A stretch of DNA of 64,000 bases from Siphonodentalium dalli (Eukaryota; Mollusca; Scaphopoda; Gadilida; Siphonodentaliidae). The stretch lies in contig CP136065.1 in the NCBI GenBank assembly GCA_032622095.1, forward strand, positions 69,097,675-69,161,674, in the 5' to 3' direction. Within the stretch, counting starts at the first letter, position 1. Each line of letters starts with the position of its first letter. Below the pieces are notes generated by a model. It was not told the DNA's origin and made no database searches. It saw only the letters and a list, made by a program, of their open reading frames with translations. Positions 11,395-22,507 of this stretch are shown here, in pieces. The translations under genes were made by a program, and so were the position numbers.

Positions 11395-12302
11395 TCTAAC
11401 ATAGAAATAAATCTCTCAGTGAGTTACTTTTGGAGTAACTCCAGCAGTCCGGTTAAACTTGAGAACAATACAAAATTGGTGGATCTCTGAGTCGTAGCCT
11501 CTCTGGTTTGATGAGTTCGTCCAGTAGGGATGGAACATGGTTTCGTCGCTTTCCGGACGGTTCTCCCTTTCTCTACATCGATGGAAACTACAACCTCTCT
11601 TTTATCAGCAGATGGAGTTTTAGAGGCTTCAGCCGTTGGCTAACGAACAGGCGTATTTGTATTACCTGTTAGTAGGTTTTTCAGGGGACCTGGATCTTGT
11701 CTTGTCCAGCTGCCATCTGATGGTGCTGCTGAACTAAATCTTGATTTTGTTGTGGGGGCGATGCTAACTAACCCATGCGCGATACCCCTGACCAAAGGAT
11801 CTGAAGCTTTGTCCTAGGGGAATGAATGGTCCACCAAGGGTGGTACTTGTGTGTCTTCTTTCGTGGCGGATTAGATTTGCCTTATCTGTCTGATAAGAGC
11901 AGGGTTTGCATTCAAATAATTGATTTGCGCACTCCAAGAGGTGTGTATTAAAAGCATTCTGTTCTGGGATACAGTTATAGCATATTGGGCATTTCTTCTG
12001 AGTCAAAGGTGACTGATCTTTTCCTTCCTTTCCCTGAGTTTTTGCCCCTGTAACTTGGGCTTTTAGAGCGTACTGGTGATGCGCGTGGCTTCTTCTTCTC
12101 TTTCCCCAAATCACGATCTTTGCTTCTTGAACAATCCGATGACGAACCTGCTCGTTTCTTTCCCCGTTTGGTATTATCATCTTTGCTTCGGGAGCGGTGC
12201 CCTGTTGATTTTTTAAGATATTTTTCTCTCGAACGACCTCGTTCTGTCGTTGGTGACCGGCTCCTGCTTTTACTCTTAATGCTAGAATGTTCTCGACCCA
12301 TC
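11395..12302 (-). pseudogene. RS-rich / C2H2 zinc-finger reading frame, frameshifted
   Basis: Minus strand. TTTTTCCTTTGTAG directly before ATGGGTCGAG (12302) is a good splice acceptor, so this looks like an internal or last exon. The first ~95 codons are an RS-type low-complexity domain (KSRSRSPTTERGRSRE, SRSKDRD, RASPVRSKSPS). Near 12005-12025 the sense moves to another frame with KKCPICYNC and the classical finger FECKPCSYQTDKANLIRHERRH spread over two pieces (C-x2-C, H-x3-H). Near 11770 it shifts again into about 120 codons with one stop. A splicing-type nuclear protein with zinc fingers is suggested, but with at least two shifts it is probably a relic. It sits just downstream of a Gypsy integrase in the same orientation, so an extra ORF of that element is the alternative. 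Confidence 0.55.
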
Positions 12303-12341
12303 TACAAAGGAAAAACAATTGTTTAAATATTCGGGAGCATG

Positions 12342-12403
<62 letters not shown>

Positions 12404-12406
12404 TAA
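12342..12406. repeat. (TA)n microsatellite
   Basis: About 30 TA units with one phase break near the right end. It lies between the Gypsy integrase remnant and the RS/zinc-finger exon. Confidence 0.95.
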
Positions 12407-12552
12407 TAAAACAAGACTCAGCTCCTCTGGGTACCGTTTATTTACAATTTTATTAATAGTTTTAACAGACATAATCCGATAGCCATACGGGTTTTCTTCA
12501 GTGACTTATTCCTGTCTCTGCTTCTTCTTTGTCACTCTCTATCTCTATTTCC

Positions 12553-13214
12553 TCAGGGATATGGTTGGCATAATTGTTGAGTTTTCTTGTTGGAGGAGTT
12601 GTGTGACCCTAATTTCATTCTGTCAACGTGAATTATTTGGGGCTCACCTCTGCAACAATTGACCTCATAAGTTAAGTTGTTGATTTTTCTTAATACTTTG
12701 AAAGGACCTCGCCATAGGCATGTCAGTTTCTTTGAGCATCCTTCCCGAACCTGAGAAAAAAAATGTAAACCATATCATTCTTCTTGTATTCGGACCAAGA
12801 CAGCTTCGTGTCATGGTACTTCTTTTGGCGTTTCATTTGGGAAGTGGAAATGCCTCAGTCCACTGGAACGGGGCAATGGCCCAATAATATCAATCGCAAT
12901 TATTTCCATTGGAACCCCGCTCCTGTCCACTTGCATTGGTGCACGGTTTGTTTTTATCGGAGCCTTTGCTTTTGCACAAGGTTGGCAGCTTGATATATAA
13001 AGGCGTGCATCCTCTCTCATACCAGGCCAGTAAAATCTGTGTTGAACTCTTTTTTGTTGTCTTAGTCACTCCAAGATGACCTGACGTCTTGCAATTGTGT
13101 AGCTGTTGCAGAACTTCCCTCCTTTTACTTGCTGGGACTATGCTTTGTGACGTACATGTCCCCAATTTTCTTGTAAGTATGCCATTGGGCAAGACTACCA
13201 GTTTTCTCTGTACG
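12553..13214 (-). pseudogene. Gypsy-type integrase remnant lacking the catalytic core
   Basis: Minus strand, three frames. First comes the HHCC zinc-binding domain: VLQQLHN..SGHLGVTKT, then in another frame FYWPGMREDARLYISSCQPC with the CxxC pair, then AKAKAPIKTNRAP and IIAIDIIGPLPR, which holds the first core aspartate. Directly after GLRHFHF the sequence jumps to the C-terminal region: KKNDMVYIF, KLTCLWRGPFKVLRKINNLTYEV and IIHVDRMKLG. These ends match chromodomain-free Gypsy/Ty3 integrases, but the ~100 residues with the second D and the E are missing. The RT and RNase H that should precede are absent (truncation near 13214). No LTR pair was recognised. Confidence 0.82.
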
Positions 13215-13244
13215 TGAGCCATCAATTGTTTTTATTTTAATTTA

Positions 13245-13600
13245 TGGCGACAGTTTGCATTCTGGAATTTACTCTTTGCATGACTATATCCTTAGGCACA
13301 TCCTAGAGGCCACATCCTTCATCTGATCGTCAGCAAACTTCATATGGATTATTGTTGTGAGCCATCAATTAGTTTCCAAATTTGGTTAAACATGTAAGCT
13401 AGCGGCCTTCTTGGATTTCACATTTGAATTATCAATCGGATCATGCACAATACAGCGCACATTTATAGAATAAATGTTATGTACCTTTGCATGCATTTTC
13501 ATGATCGCTTCTAGACGGGAGCTATCGAATTTGAACGACATTCGTTCAGAACATGGCTGCCAGCCTGCCATCAACTATCTTGGATTTTACTCATTGCAAT
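13245..13600 (+). repeat. dispersed repeat, second copy at 28520-28800
   Basis: Words in the same order and orientation occur in both places: CTCTTTG-ATGAC, a CATC-AATCGTC word, CTTCTTGGATTTCA or CATCTTGGATTTCA, and ACAGC-CACATTTAT. Divergence is high. The other copy lies inside the 4-kb TIR transposon. Confidence 0.5.
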
Positions 13601-15247
13601 CACTAAATACTTCGACATGAGCTATATACAGCCAATATTTTAATCAAATTTATCACAAACTTCACATTGCTCTTCTGGTTGTCATCTGGTATTACTTTTA
13701 TACCTTTAAACAGTCCGCATTCATCATCAATCCATTGACTGTATTGTTTGACATTATCCCCTCTCCATTTCGCGAAAAAAAAAACAACAATTTATTCAGT
13801 GCACAATCCACTTAGCTTCCTTTCATTTTACACAAAATAACGAGGGGACCAGCGGATATTTGGCAAACAGACAGCAATGAACAGACTGACAACACGCAAA
13901 CAGGCCTGCAATTAAACCGATACACACTGCAGTGATCATCACATCGCTGGTGCGTTACAACAATGACGAGATACGATAATTTCTTGTTTTAGGAACGCTG
14001 GATTGTGTTATCTTGCATAAATGTACACATTGTCAAAGATTGAAGAAGGTAATATTATATAGGCTGATTTTGTTTCATCCAGGTAATTGATTACATTCCT
14101 TTGCGATATGCTAACCAAACATAACGAGCATCTCAGGTCCTGTCACGCAAATTGCAAATAGATGCATACTTGCACATTTCGTCGGACTTTTTTGCTGAAT
14201 GTTGACCAAACTACGAAATCAACATTAGCTACCCCCATAATTTAAAATTATTTTACATAATTATTGCGTATTTAATGTTGTCTTGTCGGTGATAATGTAG
14301 CATTTTATCGATACGATTGACAAATACCTGTTAAACATTTTTGATGTACAATATATTATATCAGCTATATAACGCTCAATTCGCTTTCATCTCGAAATGA
14401 GCAAATCAACATGAACAATCGCAACACGATCGCCAAAAATAAGTTACTTTCATTACGTTGCATACACAATGCTACATTGTGTAGTAAACTGATATCATGT
14501 ACATTTTGGTAGTTTTATGTACAAGTAAATTTGTTTGTTATTGTTTGATTTTCAACAATCAGTGGGGAGTGTTTTATGTGTTATACCAACAGTAGCATAT
14601 TTTTTCAACTTTTAGAGTTCAGACATAATGTTTATCTGAAATGAACACCATTTAGAATTATCCAAACTTAGTCAGGTATAGAAACTCCCGACGCTGGGAG
14701 TTAGGCGTCTGGATCAAGACGGTGCAGTAGGAAAATTCAAGGATGACACAAAAACAATGGGGATCCTCTAGTCACATCACTGATTCGGGGACCACAATAG
14801 GCACCGGACATATTTGAGAAACTAAAAAGAAATCGTTATCTGGGAACATCGAGTAGGATGGAAAGGTATCGAGGGCTGAACTTAACATTCGTCAACAAGT
14901 ATTAATTACGGGTTTAATATTCAATTTAGTACTATGGTACCAGCCCTATAAATATATTACTAGTAATTCCCTGCATGACCCGGATAGGATTGTCTAGTGT
15001 ACCCATGATAATTAAAATACTACTAATCAGTTAATGATTTGTTTGGCCGTAAAGTCGACACAACGAAGCAAGGTCCACAAAAACAAGGAACACATACAGA
15101 CCACATTCAAACATGACAAATAATAGGCCACACAATCATGTGAAAATAATACACATGTTATGTTATTTGACAAACTCAAACTAAATAAATATACACATAG
15201 ACACACACATAAACATAATAAATAAGCAACCCAAGGACATGCAACAG
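13601..15247. other. no recognised gene
   Basis: AT-rich stretch without a credible exon or element. The only structure noted is a perfect hairpin AACTCCC-gacgct-GGGAGTT at 14683-14702. Confidence 0.6.
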
Positions 15248-15251
15248 TTAA

Positions 15252-15744
15252 AGGCACGTGCGGCCTTAGTTGTCGAAAATATTCATATTTGTTCCAATCA
15301 CCGTAAACAGAAAAACATTAAAACGCATACAGTTTCGTTCATATATACCATGACCATCGCGTAAACAGCATGTTATCATAAAGACCTACTATGTTTTACC
15401 TAAGCAAGAGCCTGATTGTGTTATAGAAGACAGCACAATGCTACTGGCTAATCACACACAAATGGCAGAAACGCTCTTTATTAGATCCATATAAGGAATT
15501 CACCAACAAGAACGCTCTTTATGTTTACCATCATAATATAAACAAACACCAGAAAAGTAACTTTTTAAGCTTTTGTTTACACAACACTGGTCAAACATAT
15601 GACAATAAGATACTGTTTATGCGATATTTCTTATTTGTATACGGACAAAGTCTGTCTAAATTTTGATGTTCTTTCTGTCTGTGGCAGTTTTTGACGGGTG
15701 GAAATATTTTCACAGCATACCCACCGCCAAGGCCAACCGTACCT
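15252..15744 (+). mobile_element. TTAA-flanked MITE, copy 1
   Basis: A 493-bp non-autonomous element flanked by TTAA at 15248-15251 and 15745-15748. Its ends are imperfect terminal inverted repeats: AGGCACGTGCGGCCTTAG on the left, AGGTACGGTTGGCCTTGG read inward from the right. A second copy of nearly the same length is at 18189-18682 in the same orientation. TTAA duplication is characteristic of piggyBac and Kolobok transposases; which one mobilised it cannot be told. No coding capacity. Confidence 0.85.
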
Positions 15745-16548
15745 TTAATTAAATCATGTTCGTTGTGCCAATTCTATTTATAAAAAACTTTACTAACTTC
15801 AAAGCCGCTGGTACCGGATACGTTCACTAGATGTAAATACCATTGATTTCAATTCCAAACTAAATATAGACACCAACAGATTATCTCATTTTGTGAATAT
15901 ACAATCTGCCCCTAATTGGGTGTGAGGGCTTGGGAAAAAATTTCAACTAGCCCTGTTAGGCTCTCAACTCGGAGGTCCTTGCTAAGTTCGAGTCAATTTA
16001 CTGAATTATAATACAAAGAATTCGTGCGAAAACCAGGTGTGATCAGCTCATTAATTAACTGCGCCAATAATTTCCTCGATAAGAGTAACCAACGAGCGAT
16101 TGGATAGCGCTCTCTTATCGATTATGCAAATAAGGGTTTCTCTAACTGTAATTAGCGACACTTGTCAGGCAACTCTCTGGTTTATATATATATATGCCTA
16201 AACCACTTGGGAATTATGTAATTTGTAAACAAATACTACCATTGACATGGAAATACAACCAGAATGTCAAATATGTTATTTATCTATAAAACTTAATTTA
16301 TAAATTTTAGAATCTCCTCACTCAAACCCCTTCAGACGACTAACATCTGGGATGACATAATTGACATAACTTATAACCAGGGACGTTGCAATAGTGTGGT
16401 TTAGCGGATTCCTCACCCTCCCAAAGTTGTTCAGTCAACATATTCAACAGTTGGAAATTACGCACATGCCTGATTCAATCAACATGAAATAAAAAAAACA
16501 TTCAGATTGAAAACAGGCGGATATTGATTTTGTGCTGATACATGTATT
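15745..16548. other. no recognised gene
   Basis: Intergenic, AT-rich. A short (TA)n run sits near 16180. No second copy of this stretch was noticed in the window. Confidence 0.6.
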
Positions 16549-17208
16549 GGCTGCGGACACACGTACAACATTAGCGATGTCATAGTAGGTGTGACAATTT
16601 ATTATGGTGGAGTTTGGTGACAATTGGTCGTCATAATTAATATGCCATAGCAAGCTATGTCGCCCTCTGCAAATTCGCACAATGAGTCTACCAAGCTCTA
16701 CCAGCGACGGTCGATATCTCAAGGATGTATCTACCTGTGCATGTCTTGTCCCTATTGATCTTCACTCAACGCGCAGTGTTATATTTGCATGCTAACCCAC
16801 AAGTCCACTTGATAACTTAATGAATAACCCATTTCTGTCAACAGCCATGATTGTTCGTATTAATGCAATTAATATAAGTAGATAAACATGCATGCATTGA
16901 GATCATATAAAAAAAGTACCACATGCATGATAGGAAGTGCCACCAGGCCACGGTCAAACACAATTCTGGACGATCTATCATGCAATTATATATATATCGT
17001 AGCGAATACAATTTAGCAAAACGTAATGAGTAGAGATCAATCTTGGTGAAACGCAAGGGGTTAATTGGTCCTGTCGACTCATTGTGCGGAACCTCAACAT
17101 AACTGGCTATGGCATATTAATTGTGACGAACAATTATCACCAAACTCCACCATAATAAATGGTCACACCTACGATGCCATCTTTACTGTGATACGTGTGT
17201 CCGCAGCC
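16549..17208. mobile_element. element with ~140-bp inverted-repeat arms
   Basis: The left arm (16549-16691, GGCTGCGGACACACG inward to GCACAATGAGTC) is repeated in reverse complement at 17073-17208. Arms are about 85-90% alike by eye, with a central ~380 bp spacer. Length and structure fit a foldback-type or long-TIR MITE. No clear target duplication was seen. The spacer carries no recognisable gene. Confidence 0.75.
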
Positions 17209-17477
17209 ATTCTCGTGTGCCTATAATCGTGATTGCCTGGTGATCGTGATGGGTGAGGATTTAGGCTGAAATTAATAATAGTCATGGCAATTTTACTCTA
17301 TGTCTCATTGCCAAATAATAATTAATTTTCTCCAAAATGAATGGCTTAACCGGATATGAAGGATGTGAGATTTACGGCATTTACTATTATAAAAATTTTC
17401 TATTGTCATGGCTGAGTTACTTTTTGAAGTCTTAATTCGATTGTACTGCTGCCTTTTGTAGTTTATGGCAGTTTGTT

Positions 17478-18184
17478 TCATTCAGTAATTGCAGCTGGTA
17501 AGAAATAATCCATATAATAGCCATAGTTAATATTCGGGGGTAGTCTTACATGTTCAAACCTGAAGTTATATCTGGAACTGTTTGTCTGAATCGGTCCTAC
17601 GTAATTTCTTAAAATTGATAGAGCTGTTCCGCGTATCATTTTAAAGAATTGGCATAGCTTGTGTGTTCTTCGACGCGAGGAGAGGAGTTCCCAACCATTT
17701 TCTGTTAAAAGACGCGCATTACTCGTGCTGATGGTTGCACCTGTTAATATTCGGGACATTTCATACTGAACCTTTTCAATGTCATCACTAAGATAATCAG
17801 GGCAGTCATCCGACACCGAATACGCATATTCCAATATTGATAACTGTGTAATGTATTGTTTCAAGCGTCACTCTACTTGCCCTGTATCTCTGTGGACGTA
17901 CTAAATTTACTCGGCTACATGCTTTATCAATCATAGATCTGATGTGAATACCCACGAGCCCGTGTTGTCAACAATAAGTCCCAGATGCTTATGACTTTCA
18001 ACCTCGACAATTGTCGCCGCTCCCATGGTTAAAGGTGGGTGATTTACTGGTGTTATTTTCCTGGAGATTAAGATATCTTCAGTTTTCACGGGATTGAATT
18101 TTACAATCCATTCTGATGCCTGAATTTAGTGGACGAGGTTAATAAATTACACGAATTTGAGATCCATTTTATCACAAATCATAT
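17478..18184 (-). pseudogene. LINE reverse-transcriptase C-terminal fragment
   Basis: The minus-strand frame 17864-17478 reads LEYAYSVSDDCPDYLSDDIEKVQ...RILTGA...LLTENGWELLSSRRRTHKL, the typical region after the RT palm in Jockey/CR1-type LINEs (LEYA..VWD......LE..Q..AARI..G). Upstream to 18184, across shifts, lies WIVKFNPVKTEDILISRK and HKHLGLIVDN, the block just after the catalytic FADD. It ends at the TTAA MITE (18189), which either landed in it or borders it. It belongs to a different lineage from the LINEs at 0.4-8 kb (those read IWGH). Confidence 0.85.
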
Positions 18185-18188
18185 TTAA

Positions 18189-18682
18189 AGGCACGTGAGG
18201 CCTTAGTTGTCGAAAATATTCATATTTGTTCCAATCACCGTAAACAGAAAAACATTAAAATGCATACAGTTTCGTTCATATATACCATGACTATCGCGTA
18301 AACAGCATGTTATCATAAAGACCTACTATATTTTACCCAAGCAAGAGCCTGATTGTGTTACAGAAGACAGCACAATGCTACTGGCTAATCACACAAAACT
18401 GGCATAAACGCTCTTTATTTGTTCCATATCAGGAATTCACCAACAAAGAACGCTCTTTATGTTTACCATCATAATATAAACAAACACCAGAAAAGTAACT
18501 TTATATGCTTTTATTTACATAACAATGGTCAAACAAATGACAATAACATACTGCTTATGCGATATTTCTTATTTGTATACGGACAAAGTCTGTCTACATT
18601 TTGATGTTATTTCTGTTTGTGGCAGTTTTTGACCGGTGGAAATATTTCTACAGGATACCCACCGCCAAGGCCAACCGTACCT
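18189..18682 (+). mobile_element. TTAA-flanked MITE, copy 2
   Basis: 494 bp, near-identical to 15252-15744 along its whole length and flanked by TTAA at 18185-18188 and 18683-18686. Differences are scattered substitutions and small indels, so both copies are recent. Direct orientation, 2.9 kb apart: recombination between them would delete the intervening LINE fragment and inverted-repeat element. Confidence 0.87.
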
Positions 18683-19179
18683 TTAACACCAAATAACCCA
18701 ACACAAATTGAATATCATAATTAAATTCTAATTAACATAATAATAAAGTTCCCGCATAGATATCATTGCAGTAAGCTCTTATTTCACTGCGCGTGCCGAT
18801 AATACAGGTGTGTCTTACTAACAATATGAGGCCGCATAGAGTCACATTTTTTTTGGTATTAAATTCTGGTGAATTTTGATTTAGTTTTCTTGGCGAACAT
18901 ATTAATGCCAGTGCTTCATATGACGACACACATTTCGTGATGCATCGGTACGGGGTACCATCAATATAAAGTCCTAGAAATGTGAATGGCGAGAATACTG
19001 GTCATCGATGGGTCGAATACCAGCAGCTGATCCAGGAGGCCTATGCACAATAATCTAAGAAAATATTCTTTGTTGTGCCTTAACATTCCATGGCAACAAT
19101 GGTGGTCGCATAATAGCTCACACACTAGATATTTAGCTGTGAATGACATGTTATCAACAACTAGTTTGAATGTGTTCAG

Positions 19180-20194
19180 GTTCATTGGTTCCACGTACAA
19201 TGGCATTAAGTGGGTACACCAGCGAATTGAAAATTTGTGGATGGTACAAAATCCAAACGACAAAACGGACATGGCTTGATGCTAACAGTAGTTGCCATGG
19301 CGATGGCGGCCATCTTTTGACAATCAGATCACAGACAGTACATGACTGGATTGCAACTTTGCTGAAGCAAGGTCCATTTATCTCCTATATATATTATTGA
19401 ACTTCTGTCTGTCTGCATGTCTGTATGTATGTGTATTATAGACTCGAAAACTGCTTGACCGATCCGACTCAAATTTGGTATGTAGGCCTACTTTGATCCC
19501 GCGAACAATATGGGCGGGTTCAATTCCACGCACGACCGTGTCCTTGACATTGACCACGCTCATATACCCTCATATATGCATGTTTCTGGACCTCAGTAGA
19601 AAAAGTGGAAAGGGGTACTGTATGCCATTTTCAATGATAATATATAGAAAAATAAGTAATTTGAGTCGAAGTTGTATTACGTAAGGGTTCAGGTTATTAG
19701 GTGATCTTCAAATCAAAGTTAAGAAAAATTACTCGACAATGACTAATTGTACTTTCGCATTCCGGCTAATCTGCCATCCGTAACATTACTTTCAAATACT
19801 GGTAATCTGGTTACCTTATTTTAAGGCTTAGAGACTATAGAAACCAACAGAACATTTGAGTACGTTATACATTTAACGTTTCGGTCATATAATTGTGAAA
19901 ACAATTTTTAAATGTGATCTAATTGCAGATTACTCTGAATTAACAGAATACTTCATTGATGGAAACGATATATTACAAGAAGGAAATTGGAGATTTCACG
20001 ATGGAAGCAAACAAACATTCGTAGGCGCTTATCTCACGGGACAGCCATATAATTGGAACGGAGCAGAGGATTGCCTGGGATTATCCTCACAAGCAGGACA
20101 TACAGTGGGACAGACATACAAATGGAACGACATATCATGCAACGCCCAACGCAGATACATTTGCCAAGTCGATTGGGCGAAGCTGGAAAAATAA
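19180..20194 (+). CDS. C-type lectin domain, gene B (exons 2 and 3)
   Basis: Two exons: 19180-19371 after acceptor GTGTTCAG, and 19929-20194 after TCTAATTGCAG, ending at TAA. Both junctions are phase 1, as in gene C. Exon 2 gives the first half of a C-type lectin domain (GWYKIQTTKRTWLDANSSC, GGHLLTIRS). Exon 3 gives the second half (FIDGNDI, GNWRFHDGS, GQPYNWNGAEDC, KWNDISC, RYICQ). The QPY triplet sits where Ca2+-binding lectins have EPN or QPD, and the WND motif is kept. No exon with signal peptide or PAN domain was found upstream to 8 kb, and the exon 2 donor (AAG|GTCCAT) is weak. The gene may be incomplete or a pseudogene. Confidence 0.8.
19385..19640. repeat. interspersed repeat in gene B intron
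   Basis: Starts with a degenerate TCTG/TGTATG microsatellite followed by ACTCGAAAACTGCTTGACCG and TCAAATTTGGTATGTAGGC, a phrase typical of dispersed invertebrate repeats (recollection, not searched). It fills much of the 557-bp intron. Confidence 0.45.
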
Positions 20195-20325
20195 CTACAA
20201 TTCAATCCCAGTTATTTTGGTCTACATTTCTCATTATTATTCCAAATGGAATATACCACAATTCGACATCCGTAAACTAGCACGCCCAAGTGTCCCAATG
20301 TGTGGGCAATGAGCACCCTCGGATA

Positions 20326-20331
20326 AATAAA
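20326..20331 (+). terminator. polyadenylation signal of lectin gene B
   Basis: AATAAA about 130 bp after the gene B stop codon, in the GGATAAATAAAGTG context. No better hexamer is closer. Confidence 0.55.
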
Positions 20332-20334
20332 GTG

Positions 20335-21858
20335 TACTTCTACATCCCGATCACAACAGGAACGGCTATATGTTTATATATAGCTTACGAACCCCACACA
20401 AGTCATTTAGTTTTTAACATTGTGGTATCGATATTTAGTTCTATATTTGAGTTCATGAGAAAGTGCACATGCAAACCTCTACAAACAAGAACCGTGTCTA
20501 TGTGCGTGTTGTTGTTATCAGTCAAGGCATATTGGATATGTGTTTATATGATTTGTTCATCTGTTGACAAATAATTCCTTCTTAAAACTCTAATATACTT
20601 TCAAACTCTGTTTAAGTCAGTTAATGGACGCGCGCCTTGACATTCGGAACCAACTTACAGTCGCTTATTCATTAACCCTGCATTACTGTGAAATTTCAAG
20701 AGACTCCCAATCTTGAGGCCGGTATTCACATTCAGGCAATCAATTTGCCAATTATAAATGCACAAACAAATAATATGCAATCTCAAATAAATGTACTTAT
20801 GGCAGGCCGACATGCGCATCAGCTTGTACTACTGTTCGCACACAGCGCACTATATTAGCCGAATACTGCTTTACTTTGATTTCAGACTGTTTTTGTGGTT
20901 TAATATGAGAAACAATCATGCTTGATAGTTTGATAGTTATCTGCGTTAATATTGGTAAATTAATTAAACCCTGGTTGTATACGCTCTATGGCTGATATGC
21001 AACAGACTAGCTGATTGGCTATATGTACATTGTTAGGAATGGATACAGTGCTTTTCTTGCACTTCACAATAAAATCACATTTCTGAGTATGACAAAAACG
21101 TGCAAAGCGACAACTTTTCAAAATATGAACCTAAGCATTTGAACGAACATATGAAGAAAAATATTGTAAATACTGAAAAATATGTAATAACAACACGGGA
21201 CAACCAGACCCTAGAAATCTGAACGAAAACTTCCAAAATCCCCCTTAATATCACTTGTCTTGATCACATGTGTTAATACGTGTCCCCGCCCAACCGCCTG
21301 TACATGAAGTCCGACAACATATAATTCTTTCCACCAATTGGATGACAATGTGTATGTATAATCATGACAAACCTCCATTCACAACTGATCGGCCATTTCC
21401 GCTGCCGTATGGGGATAACCTCTTCCACAAATAGACTTCCTATCTTGCGGGATATTGGTCATGTACATTCTACTGAGAAATTCGTATATTGGCAGTGAGA
21501 CTCCTCTGTTCAACTGTAACTAATTATTATTATTTATTAAAATTGATCACTAATTAATGCATGGTGAAGTTTGTTACAGCCAAGCATTGAATACATTATA
21601 TTCCATTTCCATCTATGATTCAACGAGTCAAGGTCATTGCTTGATCACCAGGGCCGGGAAGTGTAGCATTGCGCGAATATGGTTTATGTTTGTGGACGAG
21701 GTTATTTCCGAGCGACTGAGATGGTCCCTCAAATATCTATAGTTTCATGTAGACACCCGTGACGCACCCTAGTGTAAACTTGTGAGTCGGACTGCGGGTA
21801 AAGTGACTGCAGGCGACGTGTTTTTTTAATTTTACTTACAATATTATGTCTTACTCAA
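20335..21858. other. no recognised gene
   Basis: Intergenic. Several 60-90 codon open frames are present but show no family motif or codon structure I can support. Confidence 0.6.
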
Positions 21859-22056
21859 TTACAACCTTCGTTTTCTAACAACCAAATAACACATTTTACA
21901 ACACAAACACCAGTCCATCAGTGTTGACATAGGCACGCTCGTAAATTCAAAACCTTCGTGTTTTATCAGTGGTGCATGTATTTTAGGACACACAAACCAC
22001 CTCGCAATTTTGGCTAAAACCGGAAGCGAAGGAAATCTCGCCAGAAATGAATTCAA
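21859..22056 (-). pseudogene. possible hAT transposase C-terminal scrap
   Basis: The minus frame begins NSFLARFPSLPVLAKIARWF. The FPxLxxLAxxAR pattern followed by a Cys-Pro stretch resembles the start of the hAT dimerisation domain (FPxLAxLARKYL.IP). The rest has diverged and lacks the expected SxERxFS block. Weak; chance similarity is possible. Confidence 0.3.
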
Positions 22057-22507
22057 CCGTCTGTGTAAAAGTTATTCACATTTCAAATTCCAGACATTTC
22101 TTGTTGTTTTTGAACATTCTTCTGTCAGGGCAATGCACTAATACATGACCGGTTAAACATCATTGTAAACATATAGTCGGCGTTTTGCGAAAAACCACAG
22201 AACATGCAACATGTAACGCCACTCTACATAAAAAGTGCGCTGAAGTTTCACCAAAACAATTTATATCCGTATTTGAAAACAAAGTTTGGACATGTGACTT
22301 TTTGCTGAAACTTCCAACTTCTCGTAGTACAACCAGTTATTGACTATGTTGACTCTTCTTCTCTGAGCACCTCACTCTCTTTCGCGGAATCCAGAAATAT
22401 GACCGAACAAGCCATCAAAATTTCAAGCTGTTCTTCATAAACCAAAACGATCCCCCGATGTTTTTTTTTATTTTCTGACTTGAGACATGCGAAAAACTTG
22501 ATTTGCA

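Noticed and set aside
19385-19563. Minus-strand 61-codon ORF as a gene in the gene B intron
   Set aside because: It lies within a typical dispersed-repeat phrase with a TCTG-type microsatellite.
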